The notes under the pieces: generated by a model
The model's input: only the letters and a program-made list of their open reading frames with translations
The model's database searches: none
What the model was told of the DNA's origin: nothing
Origin: Alphaproteobacteria bacterium
GTDB lineage: Bacteria; Pseudomonadota; Alphaproteobacteria; Rhizobiales; Amorphaceae
Assembly (NCBI GenBank): GCA_030431335.1
Contig: JAUIJH010000011.1
Location: 1 to 62,120 of the forward strand
Direction: 5' to 3'
DNA: 62,120 nt
Part shown: positions 42,634-50,994 of the stretch, piece after piece
Layout of the letters: every line of letters begins with the position of its first letter
Position numbering within the stretch: position 1 is the stretch's first letter
Position numbers and translations under genes: made by a program

Positions 42634-43545
42634 TCATGCGGCCCGGTCGTCGCCGGCGAGCGCGGCGCGCAAGGCCAAAAGGGCCGGCGCCGCGGACGTG
42701 TCGGTGTGGTGCACGATCAGCCCCGATCCGAGGCGCCGCGCTTCGGTCTGCAGTGCCGCCTTGTGGGCGGCAAGGGTCTCAAGATAACCGCTTGCCCAGG
42801 CTTCAGCCTTGCCGACCAGGAAGGCAAGCCCGGATTCGGGATCCACGAACCGGGTGCGGCCGCCGAACGGGAAGCGCTCCTCCACCGGATCGAGCACCTG
42901 CACCAGATGGGTGCGCGCGCCGCGCGAGGCGAGGGTCGCGAACACGGGCGCCCAATCCTCGAGCGGATCGAGGAAATCGCCGATGATGACGACGTCCGAA
43001 TTGCGGCGCACGGCCTGCAGATCCGTCACCCGGGCCTCGGCGTCGGTCTCCAGAAGGTGCTCGGCGATGCGGTCGGCGGCATTGCGCCGCGCCGTCGGCG
43101 GCGGGCCGCCCATGAGGCCGATGCGCTCGCCGCCGCGGCCCAGGAGATCCGCCAGCGCCAGCAGCAGCACCACTGCGCGCGCTTCCTTGGAGGCGAGGGC
43201 GAGGCGCGATTTGGCCCGCATCGAGGCCGTTCGGTCCACCCACAGGAACACGGTGTGGGCCGCCTCCCACTCGCGCTCGCGCACCAGCAGCGTGTCGTCG
43301 CGCGCGGAGCGGCGCCAGTCGATCCGCCGTGCCGGCTCGCCGAAATCAAACGGGCGGAACTGCCAGAACGTCTCGCCCGGACCGGGGCGCCGGCGGCCAT
43401 GCCAGCCGGCCGCCACGGTGGCCGCGACGCGGCGCGCCTCCACCAGGAGATCCGGCAGGTTGGCCGCCGCCTCCTTGGCCGCGACCATCGCCGTTTCGGT
43501 GGCGGTCGATCCCTCCCTTGCCGACGGGCGGGCGAATGAGAACAC
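42634..43545 (-). CDS. DUF58 domain-containing protein
   Basis: A 303-residue soluble protein. The DUF58 signature FRPFDFGEPARRIDWRRSARDDTLLVREREWE is at about residues 65-96, followed by a VWA-like VFLWVDRTASMRAKS with a MIDAS-type DRTAS in place of DxSxS. GRRRPGPGETFWQ precedes it. It works with the adjacent MoxR ATPase, and with the two large membrane proteins downstream. GTG start at 43545 shares one base with the moxR-like stop (TAGTG). Confidence 0.92.
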   Translation of the reverse strand: MFSFARPSAREGSTATETAMVAAKEAAANLPDLLVEARRVAATVAAGWHGRRRPGPGETFWQFRPFDFGEPARRIDWRRSARDDTLLVREREWEAAHTVFLWVDRTASMRAKSRLALASKEARAVVLLLALADLLGRGGERIGLMGGPPPTARRNAADRIAEHLLETDAEARVTDLQAVRRNSDVVIIGDFLDPLEDWAPVFATLASRGARTHLVQVLDPVEERFPFGGRTRFVDPESGLAFLVGKAEAWASGYLETLAAHKAALQTEARRLGSGLIVHHTDTSAAPALLALRAALAGDDRAA

Positions 43546-44543
43546 TAAAGGCGGCCCGCCAGCACCGCGATGATGCCCTTCACTGTCTTGCCTTCGGCGC
43601 GCGCGGCGTAGGTGAGGGCCATGCGGTGCTGCAGCACCGGCTCGGCCAGCGCGATCACGTCGTCGCGCGAGGGGGCGAGGCGGCCGTCGATGAGGGCGCG
43701 GGCCCGGATCGCCAGCATCAGCGCCTGGCTGGCGCGCGGGCCTGGACCCCAGGCGATGTCGCCGGCGAATTCGTCGTTGTCTTCCGGACGGGCGCTGCGC
43801 ACCAGATCGAGGATCGCCTCCACCACGCTTTCACCGACCGGCAGGCGGCGCACCAGCGTCTGCAGGGCCATCAACTCGTCGCGCGACAGCACGGCGCGGG
43901 GCGCCGCATCGTCGAGCCCCGTGGTCTCGATCAGGATGCGGCGCTCGGCGTCGCGGTCGGGATAGTCGACGTCGATCTGCATCAGGAAGCGGTCGAGCTG
44001 GGCTTCGGGCAGGGGGTAGGTGCCTTCCTGCTCCAGCGGGTTCTGCGTCGCGAGGACGTGGAAGGGGGTCGGCAGCGCGTGGGCGTGGCCGGCGATGGTG
44101 ACAATGCCTTCCTGCATCGCCTGCAGCAGCGCCGACTGGGTGCGCGGCGAGGCGCGGTTGATCTCGTCCGCCATCAGAAGCTGGGCGAAGACGGGGCCCT
44201 TGATGAAGCGGAAGGTCCGCTCGCCGGTGGTGGATTGCTCCAGCACCTCGGCGCCCAGGATATCGGACGGCATCAGGTCGGGCGTGAACTGGATGCGCCG
44301 GTCGTCGAGCCCCAGCACGGTGCCGAGGGTGGCGACCAGCTTGGTCTTGGCGAGCCCGGGGACGCCCACGAGCAGCGCGTGGCCGCCGCACAAAACGGCC
44401 GTCAGCGAGCGCTCCACCACGTTGCTCTGACCAAAGATGATCCGGTCGATTTCCGCCCTGGCCGCAACGAGACGGGCCACCGCAGCTTCCGCCTCGGCCT
44501 CGAGCGCCTCGTCATCGCGCTCAACGAGCACAGTCTCGTTCAT
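43545..44543 (-). CDS. MoxR family AAA+ ATPase
   Basis: A 332-residue AAA+ chaperone-like ATPase. Walker A LVGVPGLAKTKL, Walker B LLMADEINRASPRTQSALLQAMQEG, sensor 1 LATQNPLEQEGTYPLPEAQLDRF and a C-terminal lid domain with GPRASQALMLAIRARAL. MoxR proteins activate VWA partners in protein maturation; the next three genes code DUF58 and VWA-like membrane proteins, the usual partners. ATG 44543 follows GGAGAG. First gene of the four-gene operon and divergent from the DUF1285 gene (160-bp gap). Confidence 0.93.
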   Translation of the reverse strand: MNETVLVERDDEALEAEAEAAVARLVAARAEIDRIIFGQSNVVERSLTAVLCGGHALLVGVPGLAKTKLVATLGTVLGLDDRRIQFTPDLMPSDILGAEVLEQSTTGERTFRFIKGPVFAQLLMADEINRASPRTQSALLQAMQEGIVTIAGHAHALPTPFHVLATQNPLEQEGTYPLPEAQLDRFLMQIDVDYPDRDAERRILIETTGLDDAAPRAVLSRDELMALQTLVRRLPVGESVVEAILDLVRSARPEDNDEFAGDIAWGPGPRASQALMLAIRARALIDGRLAPSRDDVIALAEPVLQHRMALTYAARAEGKTVKGIIAVLAGRL

Positions 44544-44703
44544 CGTATCATCTCTCCGCAGGGGTGCGCACAGGGCGCCTCGGGAGCCAAAGTAAAAAGC
44601 AAGGAACGGGCCGGCGTCGCCTAACCATTTGTCCATGGTGCGGACCGCGCTCGAGCGGCGCACGACGTCCGACGGGTGATAGGGTTGCCCATCGCGAAGG
44701 ACG

Positions 44704-45309
44704 ATGCAACGGGGAGACCACGCGGTGGGAGAGACCGAGAACAGCTTGGGCGATGCCGGCGGACCGCTTAGCGGGCTGTTGCAGCGCGCGGCCGCGCTGG
44801 GCGGCGGCGCCGCGCCGGTCCACCTGTGGGATCCAAAGGCGTGCGGTTCCATTGCGATGCGTATCGCCGCGGACGGAACATGGCACTATCACGGCTCGCC
44901 GATCGCACGCGAGCGCATGGTGCGGCTGTTTGCCTCGATCCTGCGCCGGGAGCCGGACGGCCAGTTCGTGCTCGTTACACCGGTGGAAAAAGTAACCATC
45001 GAGGTTGATGACGCTCCCTTTCAAGCGGTCGAGATGGCGCGCGAGGGGGAGGGCGACAAGGCCGTCCTCGTGATGCGCACCAATGTGGGCGACGTGGTGC
45101 GGGCCGGTCCGGACCATCCCCTTCGCTTCCGCGTCGAGGAAGACACGGGCGGCCTCATCCCCTACGTGACGGTACGGGGTGGCCTGGAAGCGCGGTTGAC
45201 GCGCGCGCTCGCCATGGAGCTAACAGAGGGCTTCGCGGTTCGCGATGGCCGCTACGGCGTGTTCAGCGGCGGCACCTTCTTCGAGGTGCCCCGCGAGGCG
45301 GAGGGATGA
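44704..45309 (+). CDS. DUF1285 family protein
   Basis: A 201-residue protein with the DUF1285 pattern: PVHLWDPKACGSIAMRIAADGTWHYHGSPIARERMVRLFASILRREPDG, then FVLVTPVEKVTIEVDDAPFQAVEM and a final beta half ending VFSGGTFFEVP. Probably two small beta barrels; role unknown. In related genomes it always sits before the CoA pyrophosphatase. ATG 44704 has AAGGA upstream; GTG 44725 with GGGGAG is also possible. Its TGA overlaps the next start (ATGA). Confidence 0.92.
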   Translation: MQRGDHAVGETENSLGDAGGPLSGLLQRAAALGGGAAPVHLWDPKACGSIAMRIAADGTWHYHGSPIARERMVRLFASILRREPDGQFVLVTPVEKVTIEVDDAPFQAVEMAREGEGDKAVLVMRTNVGDVVRAGPDHPLRFRVEEDTGGLIPYVTVRGGLEARLTRALAMELTEGFAVRDGRYGVFSGGTFFEVPREAEG

Positions 45310-46019
45310 TGGACCGGGGCGAAATCGGAGGGGGCGCTGCAGCGCCTGCCGACCCCTGCGAGGGGGCGGGCGAGGCGGGGCTCGTGGTAGAGCGGGCGCG
45401 GATCGGCGATCCCGTACTCTACGAACTCGTCTGGCGCGCCAGGCGCCTTACGATCGACGCGGACGACGCGGCGCTGAGCGCGGTGCGGACGCCCGTGGGC
45501 GAGACATCGCTGGTGCCAGGCGACCCGCGTAGGGCGGCCGTCCTCATCGCGCTGTGCACGGACCGGACGGGCGCGCCGGCCATGCTCCTCACCGAGCGGG
45601 CGGCCCATCTTGCGGCGCATCCGGGCCAGGTGGCCTTTCCGGGCGGCAAGATCGAGCCGGGCGAGACGGCCACCCAGGCCGCGCTGCGCGAGGCACACGA
45701 GGAGGTCGCGATGCCGCCCGATGCGGTTCAGGTCCTGGGCGTCACCCCGCCTTACCTGACGCGCACCGGGTTCCTGGTGGTGCCCGTGCTGGCGCTGCTG
45801 CGCCGGTCGGTGTGCCTGGCGCCCAACCCTGGCGAGGTCGCCTCGATCTTCACGGTCCCCTTTGGCGCCGTCATGACGCCGGACGAGCATCGCCGCATCG
45901 ACGCGGTGCACGAGGGCCAAGTGCGCACCTATTATGAAGTCTTCGCCAGCGGCAAACGCGTCTGGGGCGTGACGGCCGCCCTCATCCGCCTCCTGCACGA
46001 AAAGCTGTATGCCCCATGA
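45306..46019 (+). CDS. CoA pyrophosphatase-type NUDIX hydrolase
   Basis: Hydrolyses CoA and related nucleotides to 3',5'-ADP and phosphopantetheine. The 237-residue protein has LLTERAAHLAAHPGQVAFPGGKIEPG, the CoAse signature, running into the NUDIX box GKIEPGETATQAALREAHEEVA (Gx5Ex7REUxEE kept except for small changes). LTRTGFLVVPVLALL and TYYEVFASGKRVWGVTAALIRLL follow the family. ATGA overlaps on both sides. Confidence 0.93.
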   Translation: MMDRGEIGGGAAAPADPCEGAGEAGLVVERARIGDPVLYELVWRARRLTIDADDAALSAVRTPVGETSLVPGDPRRAAVLIALCTDRTGAPAMLLTERAAHLAAHPGQVAFPGGKIEPGETATQAALREAHEEVAMPPDAVQVLGVTPPYLTRTGFLVVPVLALLRRSVCLAPNPGEVASIFTVPFGAVMTPDEHRRIDAVHEGQVRTYYEVFASGKRVWGVTAALIRLLHEKLYAP

Positions 46020-46288
46020 TCCGAGTCATCATCACGCAAATCGTCCTGTTTCTGCTGCCGTTCCTGGTCTTCTTCGTCTACCGGCTGACGACGCACGGGT
46101 GGACGGGAGCGCGCGTCGCCTCCTTCGGACCGGCGAAATTCTACCTCATCATCGCGGGCGGCCTCCTCGTCGTTGCCGGTTTCGTGGTCTTCGCGCTGAC
46201 GGGCGGCGAGAGCACCGGCGTCTATGTGCCGACGCAATACCAGGACGGCGAGCTCGTTCCGGGCGGGTTCAGGCCGCGCGAAGAATAA
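46016..46288 (+). CDS. DUF6111 family small membrane protein
   Basis: A 90-residue protein with two helices (residues 3-25 and 42-63) and the conserved tail GGESTGVYVPTQYQDGELVPGGFRP. This matches the alphaproteobacterial DUF6111 group, always found between the CoA pyrophosphatase and the CCA-adding enzyme. Function unknown. ATG overlaps the NUDIX gene stop. Confidence 0.88.
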   Translation: MIRVIITQIVLFLLPFLVFFVYRLTTHGWTGARVASFGPAKFYLIIAGGLLVVAGFVVFALTGGESTGVYVPTQYQDGELVPGGFRPREE

Positions 46289-46310
46289 GCTCCACGTGTA
46301 CAAAACCAAT

Positions 46311-46347
46311 TGCACACGCATGGATAGGCACCTATCATGCATGTGCA
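46311..46347. repeat. near-perfect 37-bp inverted repeat
   Basis: Left arm TGCACACGCATGGATAGG (46311-46328), centre CA, right arm CCTATCATGCATGTGCA (46331-46347). The arms pair with one bulged G and one mismatch. It lies 22 bp after DUF6111 and 49 bp before the CCA gene. No T tract follows. It may be an operator, a read-through barrier or an mRNA hairpin. Confidence 0.75.
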
Positions 46348-46396
46348 GGTTGTAGACAATGACAAGGGTTTCTCAACTTAAGGTGATTTTGGCCTC

Positions 46397-47617
46397 GTGA
46401 ACGGTTTCGAGCTGTCGACTTTTTGGCTGCAGGGGGCGGCCATCCGTTCGGTGCTCGCGGTCTTGAATGACGCAGCGGAGGCGCGCGTGGTTGGCGGCGC
46501 GGTGCGCAACTCCGTGCTGGGCCTGCCGATCGGCGATATCGATATCGCCACCACGCTCACGCCCGATCGCGTTGCCGCGCTCGCGGGCGACGCGGGCTTT
46601 CGCGTCCACGAGACGGGCCTGGCCCACGGCACGTTGACCATCGTGGCCAAGGGCCAGCCCTTCGAGGTGACCACGCTGCGCGAGGACGTGTCCACGGACG
46701 GGCGCCGCGCAACGGTTCGCTTCACCACCGATTGGGAGAGCGACGCGCGCCGGCGCGACTTCACGCTCAACGCGCTCTACGTCGACGCGGCCGGCCACGG
46801 CTACGACTATGTCGGCGGCTATGAGGATTGCGTGGCGCGGCGGGTGCACTTCATCGGCGATGCGGAGCGCCGCATCGCCGAGGACCATCTGCGCATCCTG
46901 CGCTTCTTCCGCTTCCAGGCGAGCTACGGCAGGGGCGCCCCCGAGGCCGGGGACCTCGCCGCGGTGATCGCCCATCGCGCCTCCATCGCGACGCTGCCGG
47001 CCGAGCGGATCCTGAACGAGCTGGAGCGGCTGCTGCCCGCTCCCGGTGCGGTCGACGTTCTGGCGCTGATGGCCGAGCACGACATCCTCCAAGCCGTCGT
47101 GGAGCGCCCGCTCAACGTCGATTGTTTCAGCGCGCTGGCGCAGGCCGAGCAGGTGTCGGGGCGGGCGATCCATCCGGCTCTGGGTTTTCTGGCCCTGATG
47201 GGGTTCGAGCGCGTCCCCTTCGAGGCGCTGGCCGAGCGGCTCAAATTCTCGCGCAAGACGCTGAAGCGGGGCCTCGCCGCGCTGGAGGCGGCGCAGCACA
47301 TGCCGCCCCACTCGGTGACGCACCTGCACGCGCTGCTCTACGAATTTGGCAGCGAAGCGGTGACGGACGGCCTCGTCATCGCCCGCGCCACCAACGACTT
47401 CCTGGTGGAACTGCCGCTGATGCTGCAGCACACGCGCAATTGGCGACGCCCGCGCTTTCCCCTCGGCGGCAACGACCTGCTCGCCCAGGGCGGCGAAGCC
47501 GGTGTCGCCCTCGGCCAGCGGCTGGCGCATCTGGAAAAAGCGTGGCGCGACAGTGATTTCTCGCTCACGCGCGACCGCCTGCTGGCCATGGATCGGGATG
47601 AGCGGGAAGGTTGCTGA
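46397..47617 (+). CDS. CCA tRNA nucleotidyltransferase / poly(A) polymerase family
   Basis: Adds or repairs the 3' CCA of tRNA. The 406-residue protein has the class II nucleotidyltransferase head VVGGAVRNSVLGLPIGDIDIATT, the GDxDxA aspartates as DID, then RRRDFTLNALYVD and EDHLRILRFFRFQASYG, and a helical C-terminal half. Start GTG 46397 with AAGGTG about 11 bases upstream. Though this window's only tRNA encodes CCA, the enzyme is still needed for repair. Placement after DUF6111 is standard for the order. Confidence 0.92.
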   Translation: MNGFELSTFWLQGAAIRSVLAVLNDAAEARVVGGAVRNSVLGLPIGDIDIATTLTPDRVAALAGDAGFRVHETGLAHGTLTIVAKGQPFEVTTLREDVSTDGRRATVRFTTDWESDARRRDFTLNALYVDAAGHGYDYVGGYEDCVARRVHFIGDAERRIAEDHLRILRFFRFQASYGRGAPEAGDLAAVIAHRASIATLPAERILNELERLLPAPGAVDVLALMAEHDILQAVVERPLNVDCFSALAQAEQVSGRAIHPALGFLALMGFERVPFEALAERLKFSRKTLKRGLAALEAAQHMPPHSVTHLHALLYEFGSEAVTDGLVIARATNDFLVELPLMLQHTRNWRRPRFPLGGNDLLAQGGEAGVALGQRLAHLEKAWRDSDFSLTRDRLLAMDRDEREGC

Positions 47618-47761
47618 GGCCGGCATCGGCCAGCAAGCCCCGCCTCGCAGGCCAATCGCCGGCGCGCGAATTGTGGGCGGGCTCGCCATCGCCTTTGACC
47701 CGCTTGCCCAGGTGTGTGAGGGAAAGCACCATCCCCAAAAAGGCGAGGACGGTCCACGAGA

Positions 47762-48478
47762 ATGACAGACGCCGAGAAGGAACAGTCCGCCCGCTCCGAT
47801 GCCGCCGCGGCGCCGGCCGTCGATACGGCGCCGCCCGAGCTCGACATTCCGCCCGAGTGCATCGTCAAGCAAGGCGGCGACTGGATGCTGGTCGCGCCCG
47901 TCCCGCCCAGCCTGCAGGACGCGGCGGCCCGCTATTCCGTCGCCCAGCGCGCCACGCTCAACCGCATCGTCGGCCTGCCGGAAGTGCGCGAGGAACTCAT
48001 CGGCAACCGCCTGCGGCCGGACCGGATCTGCATCGCGCTGGTGGGCGGCAAGGTGGCCGGGTTGATTTCCTATCGCATGGATGGGGAAGGCTCCGTCTGG
48101 CCGGATCCGGCGCGCTATCGCAAGCATTTCGGCCCCGTGGGCGGGACGGTGCGCTACATGCTGACGGAAGCGACGCTGCGCCGCGGCCATCCGGACGAGC
48201 TCTACCTGGAGGGCTTCAAGGTCGACCCCATCGCCCGCGGCCGTGGCATCGGCACCTCATTGCTGCACTGGCTGGGCGACGAGGTGGTCCGGCGCGGCAA
48301 GAAAGCCTGGCGCACCGAGGCGAGCATCACCGCCGATGCCGCCATGCACGTCTACAAGTCGGTCGGCGCGAAGATCGTCAAAACGATCTCCATCGGCCCC
48401 CTCGGATACGTGTTCGATCGCCACAAAATGGTGGTCCTGCGTTGGGAGCCTCCCGCGACCGAGGGGAACATGCACTAA
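47762..48478 (+). CDS. GNAT family N-acetyltransferase
   Basis: A 238-residue protein with an Ala/Pro-rich flexible N-terminus of about 45 residues. The GNAT core follows: CIALVGGKVAGLISYRMD, LYLEGFKVDPIARGRGIGTSLLHWLGDEVVRRG (acetyl-CoA loop RGRGIGTS) and AAMHVYKSVGAKIVKTISIG. Substrate unknown. Located 144 bp after the CCA gene and 83 bp before htpX. Confidence 0.87.
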   Translation: MTDAEKEQSARSDAAAAPAVDTAPPELDIPPECIVKQGGDWMLVAPVPPSLQDAAARYSVAQRATLNRIVGLPEVREELIGNRLRPDRICIALVGGKVAGLISYRMDGEGSVWPDPARYRKHFGPVGGTVRYMLTEATLRRGHPDELYLEGFKVDPIARGRGIGTSLLHWLGDEVVRRGKKAWRTEASITADAAMHVYKSVGAKIVKTISIGPLGYVFDRHKMVVLRWEPPATEGNMH

Positions 48479-48480
48479 AT

Positions 48481-48555
48481 TTCAACACATTGGGGTTGTT
48501 GAAGTGCGGTCGATAGAGATCGATATTCCCATCCATGGCCGCACTCTAACTGGGA
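48481..48555 (+). promoter_or_regulatory. structured 5' region of htpX
   Basis: Within the 83-nt gap before htpX are TTCAACA/TGTTGAA (48481-48487 with 48497-48503), then AGTGCGG/CCGCACT (48503-48509 with 48539-48545), enclosing TCGAT-agag-ATCGA (48510-48523). TCCCA at 48527-48531 can pair with the Shine-Dalgarno TGGGA at 48551-48555, six bases before the ATG. This could hide the ribosome site at low temperature. Confidence 0.45.
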
Positions 48556-48561
48556 TCGCCG

Positions 48562-49515
48562 ATGAATTGGTTTCGCACTGCCCTGCTCCTGGCGGGGCTT
48601 ACGGCAGTTTTCATGGGCGTGGGCGCCGTTATCGGTGGCCAACAGGGGATGCTGATCGCGCTGGTCATCGCCGTTGGCCTGAATATTTTCTCATACTGGA
48701 ACTCCGACAAGCTGGTGCTGAAGATGCACCAGGCGCGGGAGGTGGATGCGCGCACCGCCCCCGAATATTACGGCATCGTGCGCGAACTCGCGACGCGTGC
48801 CCAGCTGCCGATGCCGCGCGTCTACATCCTCGATGAGGACCAGCCCAACGCGTTCGCGACCGGCCGCAACCCGGACAACTCGGCCGTGGCGGCCACGCGC
48901 GGCCTGCTCAAGCTGATGAGCCGCGAAGAGGTGGCGGGCGTAATGGCGCACGAACTCGCCCACATCAAAAACCGCGACACGCTGACGATGACCATCACCG
49001 CGACGCTCGCCGGCGCCATCTCGATGCTGGCCAATTTCGCGTTCCTGTTCGGGCGCAACCGGCAGAATCCGCTCGGCATCGTGGGTGTGATTCTGGCGAT
49101 GATCGTGGCGCCGCTGGCGGCGATGATCGTGCAGATGGCGATCAGCCGCACCCGCGAATATTCGGCCGATCGGCTTGGCGCGGAAATCTGCGGCCAGCCG
49201 ATGTGGCTCGCCAATGCGCTCGCCAATCTGGAGCGTGGCCGGTCGATTCCCAACGAGGAGGCCGAGGCGGTGCCGGCAACAGCACATATGTTCATCGTCA
49301 ACCCGCTGTCGGGCGCGCGCATGGACAACCTGTTCTCAACCCATCCCAACACGCAGAACCGCATCGCCAAGCTGCGCGAATATGCGGCCGCCCTCGGCGA
49401 GAGCCCGGCGCCGATCGACACCACCGTGACCGCGTCCGGCCCGTGGGGGCGGGGCGGCGGCAGCCCGCGTCGCGGCGCCTCGGCGCGCCCGCCGCGCCGC
49501 GGACCCTGGAGCTGA
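48562..49515 (+). CDS. htpX: membrane zinc metalloprotease HtpX
   Basis: Inner-membrane M48 protease that removes damaged membrane proteins under heat or envelope stress. The 317-residue protein has two N-terminal helices ([35 protein letters not shown]), the zinc motif [14 protein letters not shown] (HExxH as HELAH), two more helices and the third ligand in [13 protein letters not shown]. The C-terminus is a Gly/Arg/Pro-rich tail. The 5' region is structured and may sense temperature. It overlaps the next gene rsmB. Confidence 0.96.
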   Translation: MNWFRTALLLAGLTAVFMGVGAVIGGQQGMLIALVIAVGLNIFSYWNSDKLVLKMHQAREVDARTAPEYYGIVRELATRAQLPMPRVYILDEDQPNAFATGRNPDNSAVAATRGLLKLMSREEVAGVMAHELAHIKNRDTLTMTITATLAGAISMLANFAFLFGRNRQNPLGIVGVILAMIVAPLAAMIVQMAISRTREYSADRLGAEICGQPMWLANALANLERGRSIPNEEAEAVPATAHMFIVNPLSGARMDNLFSTHPNTQNRIAKLREYAAALGESPAPIDTTVTASGPWGRGGGSPRRGASARPPRRGPWS

Positions 49516-50864
49516 GCGCCGCCGGCTCCCCCTCGCGCCCCCGGCGCGAGCGGCCGAAAGGCACGCGGGGCGGACGATCCAAGGGCGCGCTGGGCAGCGA
49601 TCCGCGCGCGGAGGCCGCGGCGATGGTGGAGGCCGTGTGCGAGACCCGGGCCCCGCTTTCGGCGGTGCTGGACGCGGGCGGCGGCAAGGCCCTCTCTCCG
49701 CGCGACGCGGCGCTTGCCCGCGCCATCGTGCGCACCGCCGTGCGAAGGCGCGGCGATATCGACCACATCCTGGCCTCGTTGATGACGAAGAAGCTGCCGC
49801 GCCGTGCCACCTCGGTGCGAGCGGTGTTGCGCACGGCCGCCGCGCAGCTCCTGTTCATGCGCCAGGCCGATCATGCGGCCGTCAATGTGGCGGTGGACCT
49901 GTTGAAATCGGACGGCGCCACCGGCGGCTATGCCGGCCTCGCCAACGCGGTGCTGCGCCGGCTGATCCGCGAGCGGGACGCGCTGGTCGCCGCGCTGCCG
50001 GTGGATGCCAACACCCCGCCGTGGCTCTATGCGCGCTGGGTCGCCAACTACGGCAGGGCCGACGCGGCCGCCATGGCCGCCGCGCACCGCGAGGAGCCGC
50101 CGCTCGACCTCGCGCTCGCTCCCGGCAGCGCGATGCCGGAGGGCGCCGCGGCGCTGCCCACAGGCGGCGCGCGGCTTGCCGCCGGCGGCATGGTCGATGC
50201 CATCGAGGGCTATTCCGAGGGCGGGTGGTGGGTGCAGGACGTCGCGGCCCAGCTCCCCGCGCTCGCCTTCGGCAATGTCGAGGGCCAGCACATCCTCGAC
50301 CTGTGCGCCGCGCCGGGGGGCAAGACCATGCAGCTCGCCGCCGCCGGCGCGCGGGTGACGGCGGTGGAGCTCGACCCGGCCCGCGCCGAGCGGCTGGCCG
50401 CCAACCTCGCCCGCACCCACCTCGCCGAGCGCGTGGAGGTGGTGGTGGCGGACGCGCGCAACGTTGGCGGAACCTTCGACGGGGTGCTCCTGGACGCGCC
50501 CTGTTCGGCGACCGGCACGCTGCGCCGCCAGCCCGACGTCGCCTGGTCGAAGAGCGCCGCCGACATCGCCACCTTGGCCCACATGCAGCAGAGCCTCATC
50601 CGCCATGCGACCGAGCGGGTGCGCATCGGCGGCCTCCTCGTCTATGCGACATGCTCGCTCGAGCCGGAGGAGGGGGAGCGCCAGTGCGACTTCATCGCGG
50701 CCGAGGTGCCGGCGCTGATGTTCGAGCCCATCGCGGAGGGGCCGGCGGCGGCTTTTGCGACGGCGGCGGGCGTGGTGCGCACGCTGCCGCACCAGGCGCT
50801 GCCGGATTCGCAAGGTCTCGCGGGGCTCGACGGGTTCTTCGCCGCCCGTTTCCGCCGGCGCTGA
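49443..50864 (+). CDS. rsmB: 16S rRNA m5C967 methyltransferase RsmB (NusB-fused)
   Basis: Makes m5C at position 967 of 16S rRNA. NusB-like RNA-binding N-terminus ([50 protein letters not shown]), then the methyltransferase: SAM loop [34 protein letters not shown] and catalytic-cysteine [13 protein letters not shown]. The start is unclear. Homologs need residues before ATG 49623; GTG 49443 is adopted, giving 473 residues and a 73-bp overlap with htpX. CTG codons near 49512 are also in frame. The region upstream is Arg/Pro-rich in both frames. Confidence 0.9.
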   Translation: MGAGRRQPASRRLGAPAAPRTLELSAAGSPSRPRRERPKGTRGGRSKGALGSDPRAEAAAMVEAVCETRAPLSAVLDAGGGKALSPRDAALARAIVRTAVRRRGDIDHILASLMTKKLPRRATSVRAVLRTAAAQLLFMRQADHAAVNVAVDLLKSDGATGGYAGLANAVLRRLIRERDALVAALPVDANTPPWLYARWVANYGRADAAAMAAAHREEPPLDLALAPGSAMPEGAAALPTGGARLAAGGMVDAIEGYSEGGWWVQDVAAQLPALAFGNVEGQHILDLCAAPGGKTMQLAAAGARVTAVELDPARAERLAANLARTHLAERVEVVVADARNVGGTFDGVLLDAPCSATGTLRRQPDVAWSKSAADIATLAHMQQSLIRHATERVRIGGLLVYATCSLEPEEGERQCDFIAAEVPALMFEPIAEGPAAAFATAAGVVRTLPHQALPDSQGLAGLDGFFAARFRRR

Positions 50865-50994
50865 CCGGGAACGCCGGCGCGCTGATGCGCAAAGGCGTTG
50901 CCCTTGGCGCCGATGGAAGCGAAAAGGCGAGCCGCATGTCATTTTCGTTTTTCATACGAGGCACCCGCACGGGGCCGGGCCGGGGCGGCCTGTG

